Assembly (NCBI GenBank): GCA_964369475.1
Contig: CAYJFK010000003.1
Coordinates: 10,862 to 74,861 of the forward strand
DNA length: 64,000 nucleotides
Direction of reading: 5' to 3'
From: CAYJFK01 sp964369475
Lineage (GTDB): Bacteria > Bacillota > Clostridia > Oscillospirales > Feifaniaceae
Positions 33,755 to 42,400 of the stretch are shown in pieces; the first letter of the stretch is position 1, and the number at the start of each line of letters is the position of its first letter. The notes under the pieces are model-generated. The model did no database searches. It was not told where the DNA came from and was given only the letters and a program-made list of their open reading frames with translations. Both the position numbers and the translations under genes were made by a program.

Positions 33755-34803
33755 TGAAGGCAACATTTGTTTATCTCGACGGAACACCATTTGAAAACGG
33801 CAAAAGATCGGGCGAGCTTTACCGTGAGGGCTTACAGCGGTATGCTCCCAAATTTGAAGCAAGGCTAAACGACCCCGTGTACAGGGCGGCAACAATACGC
33901 ATTTTGGAGCTTACCGAGGAAGCATTTCCCGTCTATGTGGAGGAGTGCAGAGGACGTGCAGAGGGGGCAGAACTTCCCTTTGAGACATTTTGGGCAATGA
34001 TGTGCACAGAGCTTAACAGAATTACAACGGGGTGCACCTCCATTTTGGTAAAAAGGGAGGACGGCTCGACAGTAATTGCACACAACGAGGACGACGAGGA
34101 TTTAGAGGGCTATCTCTCAATTGCAAAGATAAAGACCGACTACGGCTATTTTTGCACGAGCGACATATACAACATGCCCTTTGGCAACGGCTATTCGTGG
34201 AACAGTCATGGCATAATGAAGACAATAAATTATATGCACGACCCACTCCCGATAGCAATAGCCATCCCCCGCTATTTTGCCCAAAGGCATATATCGGAGG
34301 CAAGCTCTATCGAGGACTTTATAGAGCGCTCCAAGGCGGCAAAGTGGGGATCGGGCTTTCATGCCTTTGTCTTTGACAGAAATACAGGCGAGGCGGTATC
34401 GGTTGAGTGTAGCACAGAGGGCTTAGAGGTAAAGAGGATAGACAGCTATGCAGTTCATTCCAACCACTATCTGCTTGGCAAATATAAAGACAATGTGCAG
34501 ACCTCAGGTCATGGTAATTACACCGTTTTCAGATACCTATTCACCAAAGACAAGGTGCGTGACCTAATCGAGAGCAAGACCCCCATTACTATGGAAAACC
34601 TTAGGGAGATACTAAATTTCAGAGATCCCCAAGGCAGGGACGAGCTCTCTATTATGCTCCCGTTTAAAGAGGATGGCAATGTTACAATCGGCGGTATATC
34701 CTTCGATAGTAATGTGCCTGACAAGGTCATGCTACACTTCCACCCTCAGGGCGAGCAGCATTATGTAAATTACGATTTATCGGATATTTTGGAGGGAAAA
34801 TGA
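33754..34803 (+). CDS. C45-family autoproteolytic acyltransferase/hydrolase-like protein
   Basis: 349 residues from ATG at 33754, which shares a base with the previous stop (TGATG). The N-terminal helical part is followed by ITTGCTSILV with a Cys at 94, the position where family members cleave themselves to expose a catalytic N-terminal Cys. HNEDDEDL and SWNSHGIMKTINYM are further family blocks. The group includes isopenicillin-N acyltransferase and relatives that act on amide bonds; substrate unknown. No signal peptide. Confidence 0.8.
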   Translation: MKATFVYLDGTPFENGKRSGELYREGLQRYAPKFEARLNDPVYRAATIRILELTEEAFPVYVEECRGRAEGAELPFETFWAMMCTELNRITTGCTSILVKREDGSTVIAHNEDDEDLEGYLSIAKIKTDYGYFCTSDIYNMPFGNGYSWNSHGIMKTINYMHDPLPIAIAIPRYFAQRHISEASSIEDFIERSKAAKWGSGFHAFVFDRNTGEAVSVECSTEGLEVKRIDSYAVHSNHYLLGKYKDNVQTSGHGNYTVFRYLFTKDKVRDLIESKTPITMENLREILNFRDPQGRDELSIMLPFKEDGNVTIGGISFDSNVPDKVMLHFHPQGEQHYVNYDLSDILEGK

Positions 34804-35996
34804 GTTACTATCTACTAACTGAAGAAACGGCGATAGCCTATGCAAGAGAAAAACTGCCCCAATTTAAAGAGGGAGATTTTAACTGCAAGGAGATCGGCGA
34901 CGGAAATTTAAACTATGTCTTTCGCATATGGCAAGAGGGTGGCCCCTCTGTTATTATAAAGCAGGCAGGCGATCTGTCTCGCCTTTCAAAGGTTCCTTAT
35001 TCGAGGGACAGAAACAGGATAGAGGCCGAGATAATGAAGCGTCAAGGCGAGTATGCCACAGGCTTTGTTCCCGAGATTTATTTTTACGACGACGAGATGA
35101 CAGCAATGGCAATGGAGGACATGACGGGCTACACCGTTATGCGCACCTCTCTTAATGAAGGAGTGATATTCCCCACATTTGCAGAGGACATAACAGATTA
35201 TCTTGTGGGTATTCTTCTAAAGTCCTCCGATCTTGTCATTCACCCCAAGGACAAGAAAGAGGCGGTAAAGTTCTTTACAAATCCCGAGCTTTGCGACATA
35301 ACAGAGCGTTTTATCTTTACAGATCCCTACCTAAACGGCCCCGGCAGAAATCCCGATTTTGAGCCAAATCGTGATTTTGTAAAGAAGGAGATATACGACG
35401 ATACGGCAATTCACGCAGAGGCCGCAAAGATGAAGTATATCTTTATGACAAAGGCAGAGTCACTCCTTCACGGCGACCTACATACAGGTTCGATCTTTGT
35501 TAAAGAGGGCTCGACAAAGGTATTCGATGCCGAATTTGGTTTTTACGGCCCAATGGGCTTTGACATCGGCCTTCTAATGGCTAACTTGATGTTTGCACAC
35601 GCAAGGGCGACATGCGCATATGTTGGCAATGCACCTAAGGACGAGTATTTAAAGTGGCTTGAAGATACCATTGTAAGTATACCCGAGCTATTTAAAACAA
35701 AGTTTATAGCTGCCTTTAACGAGCTTTGCGCAGATCCGATGCTAAAGACAAAGGGATATGCTCACTCGTTACTCGGCGACATTATGAGCGACACGGCAGG
35801 CATGTGCGGAGCGGAGCTAATTCGCCGCACGGTAGGTCTTGCAGGCGTTGCCGACCTTAGAGCAATAGAGGACATAGAGGCGAGAGCTGTTGCCGAGCGC
35901 AAGTGTGTTATGGCCGGCAAGAGAATGATGACATATCGTTTCCAAAGCATGTCAGGGCAGGATTATCTCGATGCTATGGAGGCCTATGTAGGCTGA
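34800..35996 (+). CDS. mtnK: S-methyl-5-thioribose kinase-like protein
   Basis: 398 residues, protein-kinase-like (aminoglycoside phosphotransferase) fold. EIGDGNLNYVFRI (about 32-44), VIIKQAGD, LLHGDLHTGSIFV (about 221-233) and VFDAEFGFYGPMGFDIG match MtnK, which phosphorylates methylthioribose in methionine salvage. No other mtn gene is adjacent, so the pathway link is by family only. It overlaps the C45-like gene by 4 nt and is followed by lysA after 145 nt. Confidence 0.86.
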   Translation: MSYYLLTEETAIAYAREKLPQFKEGDFNCKEIGDGNLNYVFRIWQEGGPSVIIKQAGDLSRLSKVPYSRDRNRIEAEIMKRQGEYATGFVPEIYFYDDEMTAMAMEDMTGYTVMRTSLNEGVIFPTFAEDITDYLVGILLKSSDLVIHPKDKKEAVKFFTNPELCDITERFIFTDPYLNGPGRNPDFEPNRDFVKKEIYDDTAIHAEAAKMKYIFMTKAESLLHGDLHTGSIFVKEGSTKVFDAEFGFYGPMGFDIGLLMANLMFAHARATCAYVGNAPKDEYLKWLEDTIVSIPELFKTKFIAAFNELCADPMLKTKGYAHSLLGDIMSDTAGMCGAELIRRTVGLAGVADLRAIEDIEARAVAERKCVMAGKRMMTYRFQSMSGQDYLDAMEAYVG

Positions 35997-36141
35997 TTTT
36001 CGGTAGTTTTATAAAGGAATATAAAAGTTGTATTAAAAGAGCTCGTTGCAGAGCAGAGCAGTAATGTTAGCATATATAACAAAGCGTAGGCAGTATCAAA
36101 AACAAAAGTTTAATCTAATATTATTATATGGAGGTAACAAC

Positions 36142-37359
36142 ATGTTTTTATCAAAAGAGCTTGCATTTAAACTTGCCGAACAGTACGGCACGCCGCTTTA
36201 TGTCTATTCCGAGGAAATTCTAAGAGAGAGGGCGACAGAGCTTGCCACCTTGATGAAGGGAAGAAATTATCATGCCAGCTACTCGGTTAAGGCAAACGAG
36301 AACATTGCACTGCTAAAAATTATAAGAGAGTGCGGACTGGGCGCAGATGCCATGTCGCCCGGCGAGATAATGACCCATATGGAGGCAGGCGCAGATCCAA
36401 AGGATATTTTCTACATTGCAAACAATGTATCCCCCGAGGAGATGAAGTTTGCCGTCGACAAAGGTTGCCGTGTGTCGGTCGACTCGATTTCTCAGCTAAA
36501 GCTATATTGCGACCTCGCCAAGGGCGGCAGGGTTGCACTTCGTCTTAATACAGGCATCGGGCTTGGACATAGCGAAAAGGTTATAACGGCAGGTAAAAAG
36601 ACAAAGTTTGGCATTGCACTCGAGGACATCGACGAGGCAAAGCGTATAACCGAGGAGGCAGGTGTTAAAATTTTCGGCATAAACCATCATCTCGGATCGC
36701 TATTTTTAACGCCGGACGACTATGTGGCAGGCGCTCGCAATCTGCTCGATGCGGCAAAGCTCTTTGAAGGGCTTGAATTTGTCGACTTTGGCGGCGGCTA
36801 CGGCGTTCCCTATGCCCCGGGCGAAGGAAGGCTCGACCTCGAGGATACAAGAGTAAAGCTCGACAGTGCCATTGCTGATTTCCTCGAAGTTTATCCAAAC
36901 AAGGATGTAGAGTTTAAGGCAGAACCCGGTCGTTATATAGTTGCCGAGAGCAGTATCCTTCTCGGTGGTGTTCATGCCGTTAAGGAGAACTATGGCATTA
37001 CATATGTCGGAACTGATGTCGGCTTTAATGTGCTTGCACGTCCTGCCATGTACGACAGTTATCACGAGATTACCGTACTATCAAAGGACGGTGAGACCGA
37101 GATGGCACCCGCTACAATTGTTGGCAATATCTGCGAGTCGGGCGATATTTTAGGCAAGGACAGAATGGTAACAAAGGCAAAGGAAGGCGACCTTATTGCT
37201 GTCGGCAACGGCGGCGCTTACGGATATTGCATGTCCTCCAACTACAACATGCGCCTGCGCCCTGCCGAAGTTCTCATATGCAAGGACGGCACAGCCCGTC
37301 TTGTGCGCAGAAGGGACACATACGAGGAGATATTTGCAAATCAAAAGGGACTTTATTAA
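36142..37359 (+). CDS. lysA: Diaminopimelate decarboxylase
   Basis: 405 residues from ATG at 36142, preceded by GGAGGT at 7 nt; a 32-codon upstream extension is not supported. A PLP-dependent, alanine-racemase-fold decarboxylase: YSVKAN with the PLP lysine at 50, HHLGS and FVDFGGGYGVPY, EPGRYIVA, and the C-terminal ICESGDILG and GAYGYCMSSNYNMR. It makes L-lysine from meso-diaminopimelate. A close relative acting on another diamino acid is possible given the odd neighbours. No lysine riboswitch is visible upstream. Confidence 0.9.
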   Translation: MFLSKELAFKLAEQYGTPLYVYSEEILRERATELATLMKGRNYHASYSVKANENIALLKIIRECGLGADAMSPGEIMTHMEAGADPKDIFYIANNVSPEEMKFAVDKGCRVSVDSISQLKLYCDLAKGGRVALRLNTGIGLGHSEKVITAGKKTKFGIALEDIDEAKRITEEAGVKIFGINHHLGSLFLTPDDYVAGARNLLDAAKLFEGLEFVDFGGGYGVPYAPGEGRLDLEDTRVKLDSAIADFLEVYPNKDVEFKAEPGRYIVAESSILLGGVHAVKENYGITYVGTDVGFNVLARPAMYDSYHEITVLSKDGETEMAPATIVGNICESGDILGKDRMVTKAKEGDLIAVGNGGAYGYCMSSNYNMRLRPAEVLICKDGTARLVRRRDTYEEIFANQKGLY

Positions 37360-37403
37360 TAGGATGACAGAACAAATAATGTGAAAATTAAAAGGGGATT
37401 ATA

Positions 37404-37979
37404 ATGGGTATAACAAGAGAGAGAGCACTTGAAATTTACAAAAAGCACAACAGCGACGAGGCGCTTTTTCGTCATGCGCTGTCGGTAGAGGCCGTCATGC
37501 GCTACTTTGCAAAAAAAATGGGCGGTGATGAGGAGCTATGGGGTGTAGTTGGGCTACTGCACGACATAGACTACGAGCGCTACCCCGACCAGCATTGCGC
37601 CAAGGCGAGGGAGATTTTAGAGGCTGAGGGTGTCGACGAGGAGATTATCAGAGCTGTGCAAAGTCATGGTTACGAGATCTGCTGCGACGTAAAGCCGGAG
37701 AGCGATATGGAAAAGGTCGTATACGCAACAGACGAGCTAACAGGCCTTGTTGCGGCAAATGCCGTAATGCGCCCCTCCAAGAGTGTTCTCGATCTTGAAG
37801 TTAAGTCTTTAAAGAAAAAGTTTAAGGACAAGCACTTTGCGGCAGGTGTCGACCGTGCCGTTATTATCAAGGGTTGCGAGATGCTCGGTATGCCGCTTGA
37901 AGATGTTATGAACGATGTAATACTCGGTATGCGTGAAGTGGCAGAGGAGATCGGCCTAAAGGGTAACGTGGAGGCCTAA
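37404..37979 (+). CDS. HD-domain hydrolase
   Basis: 191 residues. An HD metal-dependent phosphohydrolase fold: FRHALSVEAVM (His 24), GLLHDIDYERYPDQH (HD at 53-54) and YATDELTGLV. Proteins of this type in clostridia are annotated hydrolase or HDIG-domain protein; the substrate is unknown. It is 44 nt after lysA and is the last gene before a strong terminator. Confidence 0.85.
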   Translation: MGITRERALEIYKKHNSDEALFRHALSVEAVMRYFAKKMGGDEELWGVVGLLHDIDYERYPDQHCAKAREILEAEGVDEEIIRAVQSHGYEICCDVKPESDMEKVVYATDELTGLVAANAVMRPSKSVLDLEVKSLKKKFKDKHFAAGVDRAVIIKGCEMLGMPLEDVMNDVILGMREVAEEIGLKGNVEA

Positions 37980-38056
37980 GTTTTTCGGCTTAAGCAAAGT
38001 TATTTTGCATGCTTAGGGTGGGCGATGTAATGCAACTTGAACCATAAAAACTATAA

Positions 38057-38091
38057 ACCACTGCACAGCGGCCTTGTTGCTGTGCAGTGGT
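38057..38091 (+). terminator. Strong terminator of the LUD-to-HD operon
   Basis: ACCACTGCACAGC (38057-38069) pairs perfectly with GCTGTGCAGTGGT (38079-38091) over 9 nt, followed by CTTTTTTATTG. Confidence 0.9.
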
Positions 38092-38112
38092 CTTTTTTAT
38101 TGTTATCTTTTA

Positions 38113-38141
38113 TTTACATGCTTGCCATTATGTGGTACAAT
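38113..38141 (+). promoter_or_regulatory. Promoter of the zinc-ribbon membrane protein gene
   Basis: -35 TTTACA (38113-38118), 17-nt spacer and -10 TACAAT (38136-38141). Confidence 0.65.
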
Positions 38142-38171
38142 ATTTTCATTAATTTGTGAAGGTGATAAATT

Positions 38172-38735
38172 ATGTATACTACATCGCAGCACTCTGAAGT
38201 ATTTGAAAAAATGAATAGATCTGCAATCGGTAATTTAATTGTAGGTGGCATTATATTTGTATGGAATGTACTGCTTATGCTTACTTCTTTGACCATAGAA
38301 TCTGATAGCTTGTCTGTCTCGATAATGGTGCTTATCTTCTTTGCCGCTTGGGCTTTTTGGGGATGGCATTTGGTTAGCAAAGGGCTTGACAAGAAAAAGG
38401 TTATTAAACTTTTCGATATATATAAAATAAAACTTAGCGGTAGCAGAGATGCTCTTAATCTAAATTACGATGCCATAGCAAGCGCTGTCGGTTGCGACAC
38501 TAAAGAGGCCAAGCGCATGACCTTGCTTTTTATAAAATACAAACTGTGGGACGATATACACGGCGGTGAATTTTTTGTTGCCGAGCAAAACAGGCAAGAG
38601 ATGCGCAAATATATCTCGGTAACATGCACATCTTGCCAAGGTGTTACCAGAATAGATTCAGACGAGCTGTCCGCAACATGTGAATATTGCGGCTCACCTC
38701 TGTCAGACGAGATACGCAAGGCTATATACAACTAA
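38172..38735 (+). CDS. Hypothetical membrane protein with C-terminal zinc ribbon
   Basis: 187 residues, unrecognised. Two membrane helices (about 20-42 and 50-70) form a hairpin, followed by a cytoplasmic helical region (about 75-145) that could be a winged-helix-like fold, and a C-terminal zinc-ribbon pattern with CTSC and CEYC about 16 residues apart (about 155-178). ATG at 38172 follows GAAGGTG. It stands alone between two terminator-rich gaps. Confidence 0.75.
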   Translation: MYTTSQHSEVFEKMNRSAIGNLIVGGIIFVWNVLLMLTSLTIESDSLSVSIMVLIFFAAWAFWGWHLVSKGLDKKKVIKLFDIYKIKLSGSRDALNLNYDAIASAVGCDTKEAKRMTLLFIKYKLWDDIHGGEFFVAEQNRQEMRKYISVTCTSCQGVTRIDSDELSATCEYCGSPLSDEIRKAIYN

Positions 38736-38913
38736 CCTACAAAAAACCTTGCACTTTGGTGTAATTTTCTGCTTATGTTAAGCTTTTATAAGGCGTTATG
38801 TTTTGTTTTTAGTATAGTTTTTAATCAATAGTGTGTACCGTTTCGGTGCACACTATTTTTGCATTTGCCATATTTGTTATATATTTCAGACTGGAGAAAA
38901 ACCTAAAATCAAG

Positions 38914-39048
38914 CCCCTTCGGAAGGAGGGGGAGCGGCGAGGGGGCACCATCAGGGTGCCCTCTGGCGTTAAATTCCCGCCCCGAGGGCGTTAAAATCAG
39001 CTTTAGCTGATTTCTCAGCTTGGAGAAAACACTTTTTCTCCAAGCTGA
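38914..39048. repeat. Cluster of four hairpins upstream of the giant surface-protein gene
   Basis: In the 710-bp gap 38736-39445. (1) CCCCTTC/GGAGGGG with a GGAA tetraloop (38914-38931). (2) GGGCACC/GGTGCCC (38943-38949, 38955-38961), a motif shared with the terminator at 62319. (3) AAATCAGC-TTTA-GCTGATTT (38994-39013). (4) A 15-bp stem TCAGCTTGGAGAAAA with its complement (39015-39029, 39034-39048). The first 140 bases of the gap hold only A/T-rich sequence after the previous stop. Confidence 0.75.
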
Positions 39049-39096
39049 TATTTGTCTATTGTTAATATTGCGTTAACTATATTCACTATATATTAA

Positions 39097-39126
39097 TTGA
39101 CTTTCAATCAGACAATATGGTATGCT
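39097..39126 (+). promoter_or_regulatory. Possible promoter of the giant surface-protein gene
   Basis: -35 TTGACT (39097-39102), 18-nt spacer, and an extended -10 TGG-TATGCT (39118-39126). The same TGGTATGCT occurs at 63422-63430 before the nitroreductase gene. It would give a leader of about 310 nt in which I see no other gene. Confidence 0.5.
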
Positions 39127-39445
39127 TATGGTGAATAATATTCGCTATATCCACATGTAGAGAGTGCATTTTAGAGGGGGTTATACTTATAATTAAAAGT
39201 CAAATTGCCATTTTATGCAATGTTTCAATTGTTTTTATAGTCTGATTTTTTTATTGTACAAGCAAGAGATTCCATTTTTGTTTTAGCTATATTACAGGGC
39301 TCTCGTGGGTGACAAGCTATATAAAACAAAATAAATATGTGTCGTTTTTTTCTGTCGCAAAGTCAGGGTGATATATGTAGTCAGAAACCCTTAGTGAGTC
39401 AGGAGAAAAAGTATATAAGACAAAAAGATAAGGAGACGAGGGATT

Positions 39446-42400
39446 ATGTTAGTCAAGAGGAAGTTAATTGCAAGCATCCTGATAATCGCAATGCTTATGA
39501 ACCTTATGTCGATAAGCACGATTTTCACGCTCGCAGCAGAGGTTGATTCCGGTAACATTCTGTCTACCGAAGTGATGGAAGATTTAACGGTGCACCTAAA
39601 CGATGAAAAACCATTGTTGCCTCAAACAATAATGGTCGAGCTTGAACGTTTAGAGGTGCAGGAGGTGCCTGAAGGAGAAGTGCCCACCGAGCCGATTGTT
39701 GACCCTGTCGACATCGAGCCGCTCAAAGTGGCACTTGCTGTCGACTGGGTGCTCCCCGAAGGGGTGCTTTTTGTATCGGATGTGGAGGGCTCCTTTACAT
39801 ACAGAGCAGAGATTGCAGGCGGCAACTACACCCTTGCAGATGGCGTAGCCATGCCCACACTTACTGTGCATGTCGTCTCCCCCGAGCCTGATCCCGAAGG
39901 CGAGCTTGAGCTTGTTGAGCCACTGCCAAGCTTAGTGGACGATGCACCTTTGCTTAATGCTATAACAGCTGGTTCTCCCGTCACCTTTGAGACGAGCAGT
40001 GGCACTATAAACGGCGAGGTACAGACCTTTATCAGCACGGTCTATGCTAACGGTAGCGCAATTATAATTCAAGATGCAGGTGACGGTAACTCCAAAATCC
40101 TACTTGATACAAACGCAAACGGAATTGCAGATGCCGGCGAGACAGAGTATGTCTCCTTCCCCGACGGTGTTCCGACTTCAAATAATGGCGCTTATCTTGG
40201 GAACGCTACTATATTCGGCGGCACTTTGAATGCAGATTATAATGGCGACACAAGAGTTACCATGACAGGTGGCCGAGTTAAGACAATTTTCGGTGGGTCT
40301 CATGTGGATGCTAACAGTATCGATATTACTATGACAGGAGATGCACATGTCACTATGACAGGCGGCTTGCTCGAATCGATTTATGGTGGAGGGTATCTTT
40401 CCACTTGGAAATCTGATTTCGCCTTTAACGGTAATACATTCGTACACATGACGGGCGGCACAGTTGTCTCTGCCGTATTTGGCGGCGGTTATGATGACTA
40501 CATCACAAGCGACTCAGACGACACAGGCAACACAAATGTGTTTATCGAAGGCGGCTCTGTCGGGTATCTTGAAGCGACACCGGCAGGATTTTACTCCAGT
40601 TACTATGGAGCTGTCTTTGGCGGCGGAGATGATAGCTATATTGATGGAATCTCTAATGTTATCATCGGTAGCGACAGAGGCTCACCCAAGATTGCAAGCA
40701 GCGTATTTGGCGGCGGATTGAGGGGCTCGGCCGGTAGCACAAATGTAGTTGTGGAATCCGGTAACATCGGCACATACACAGACGCTTTTCCAAATAGGAC
40801 GACCGAAGCTAAACACGCTTCCTTTTCCAAGGTTGAAAATGACGGCATGGCCCCCGAGGTCGGCAATGTGTACGGTGGCGGTGTATATGGCACAGTATAT
40901 GGCACATCCTCTGTTGTTATAAACGGAGGCAAGATTGGTAGCGACTTAACAGATTTATATGTAACTATTTTCGGCAATGTCTTTGGCGGCGGTATTATGA
41001 GCGATAGCTTTGAGTCAAAGGTCGTTATAAATGGCGGAACTATCGGCGGACTTAACGTGACATTTGCCGATAAAAATGATGAAACCTCAGAACTTGACCC
41101 CGCTTTGTCGGCTTCGGTCGGCAATGTGTACGGCGGCGGTATTATCGACTATGCATATCACGCTTCTGTAACATTAAATAAAGGAACGAGCATTGCACAA
41201 TCTGACCTGTCAAACGTAACAAACCCTATGAGCGGTAATGTATACGCCGCAGGCATAGGTAAAGGTAACGGCGGTGTTGGACGAGTAGGAGAGGGCGACA
41301 TTGACACACAAGGCCTTTTTCTATATCCGACTCTCACTCATGCGGCGATATACTTTATAGAGGGAACAGTAGCAGGAAACCTCTACGCCTCAGGTAGCCC
41401 CATGTTTAGTCCGTTTGACGAGGATGGAATAGCTGATTCCGACCCAGACAAGTGGTATTCTGAAGATCAGCCTATTGTAGGTAGCAGCTCGCTGTTATTC
41501 TTAAACGACAAAGCTGACCTTGGAGGCAACTTGTACGCCATGGAGTACACCTTAGATGGGGATAGCAGACCGGGCTTTTATCACGCTATGGCAATTGTTG
41601 AAGATACCGAAAAGCTTATTATAGAGTCCAATGCCAAAACGAATGATTTGGATGCTGAACAGCACAATGCTTCTATGAAGCTTGCGGTAGCGCTTGTCGC
41701 AGAGAGCATTACGGAAGATTCTATTGATAATGAGCTCTTAAGCCCACACATAATAGATGTGTTTCAAGTGGCCTCCGTTCTTCGTTTGCAAGAGTTTGAG
41801 GCATACGGCTCGACAGGCACAGATGTAGAGCACTGGGCATTAGAAGGAGATATCGACCTAACAGATCATCAAATTGTACAGGATAACATCTCCTTTGCGG
41901 AAGGTCAGGAGCTATATATTCAAGAATCAAGTTCGCTAAGTGCACCTATTTTTGCACAAACAGCGATAGACAACGACGGATATATAATTACATACAAAAA
42001 AGACATTAGTAAAGTTTACGACGATGAAGATGGTATTTACACGATCTCCGATCCGCTTAACAGAATTTATCGTGGCCTTTTCGATGGCGGAGTAAACGTT
42101 GTGGGTGGCAACTACTACAATGTAGGCGACGTTGCACAAGATTTAGTAGCATCGCACGGGGGAGACCTCTTTGATTTCTTAGGTCTTAAGATCGGACTCG
42201 ACGGAAACTATGCTTGGTCGAACGACATGAGTATAGCAGTAACCCCAAGCGGCACTGCCTTAAACACAGTTTCACCTCCGACAACAGATCTTGGCACAAC
42301 GACATATACTGCAACGGCAGATTTTGTACACAAGTTTGATTCTGTATATCAAGGCGTGAGTCAGCTCCTGCAAGACGCAGGTGATTACCGCTTTAACATC

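Noticed and set aside
36000..36141. Lysine riboswitch upstream of lysA
   Set aside because: The 145-nt gap lacks the length and the conserved stems of an L-box.
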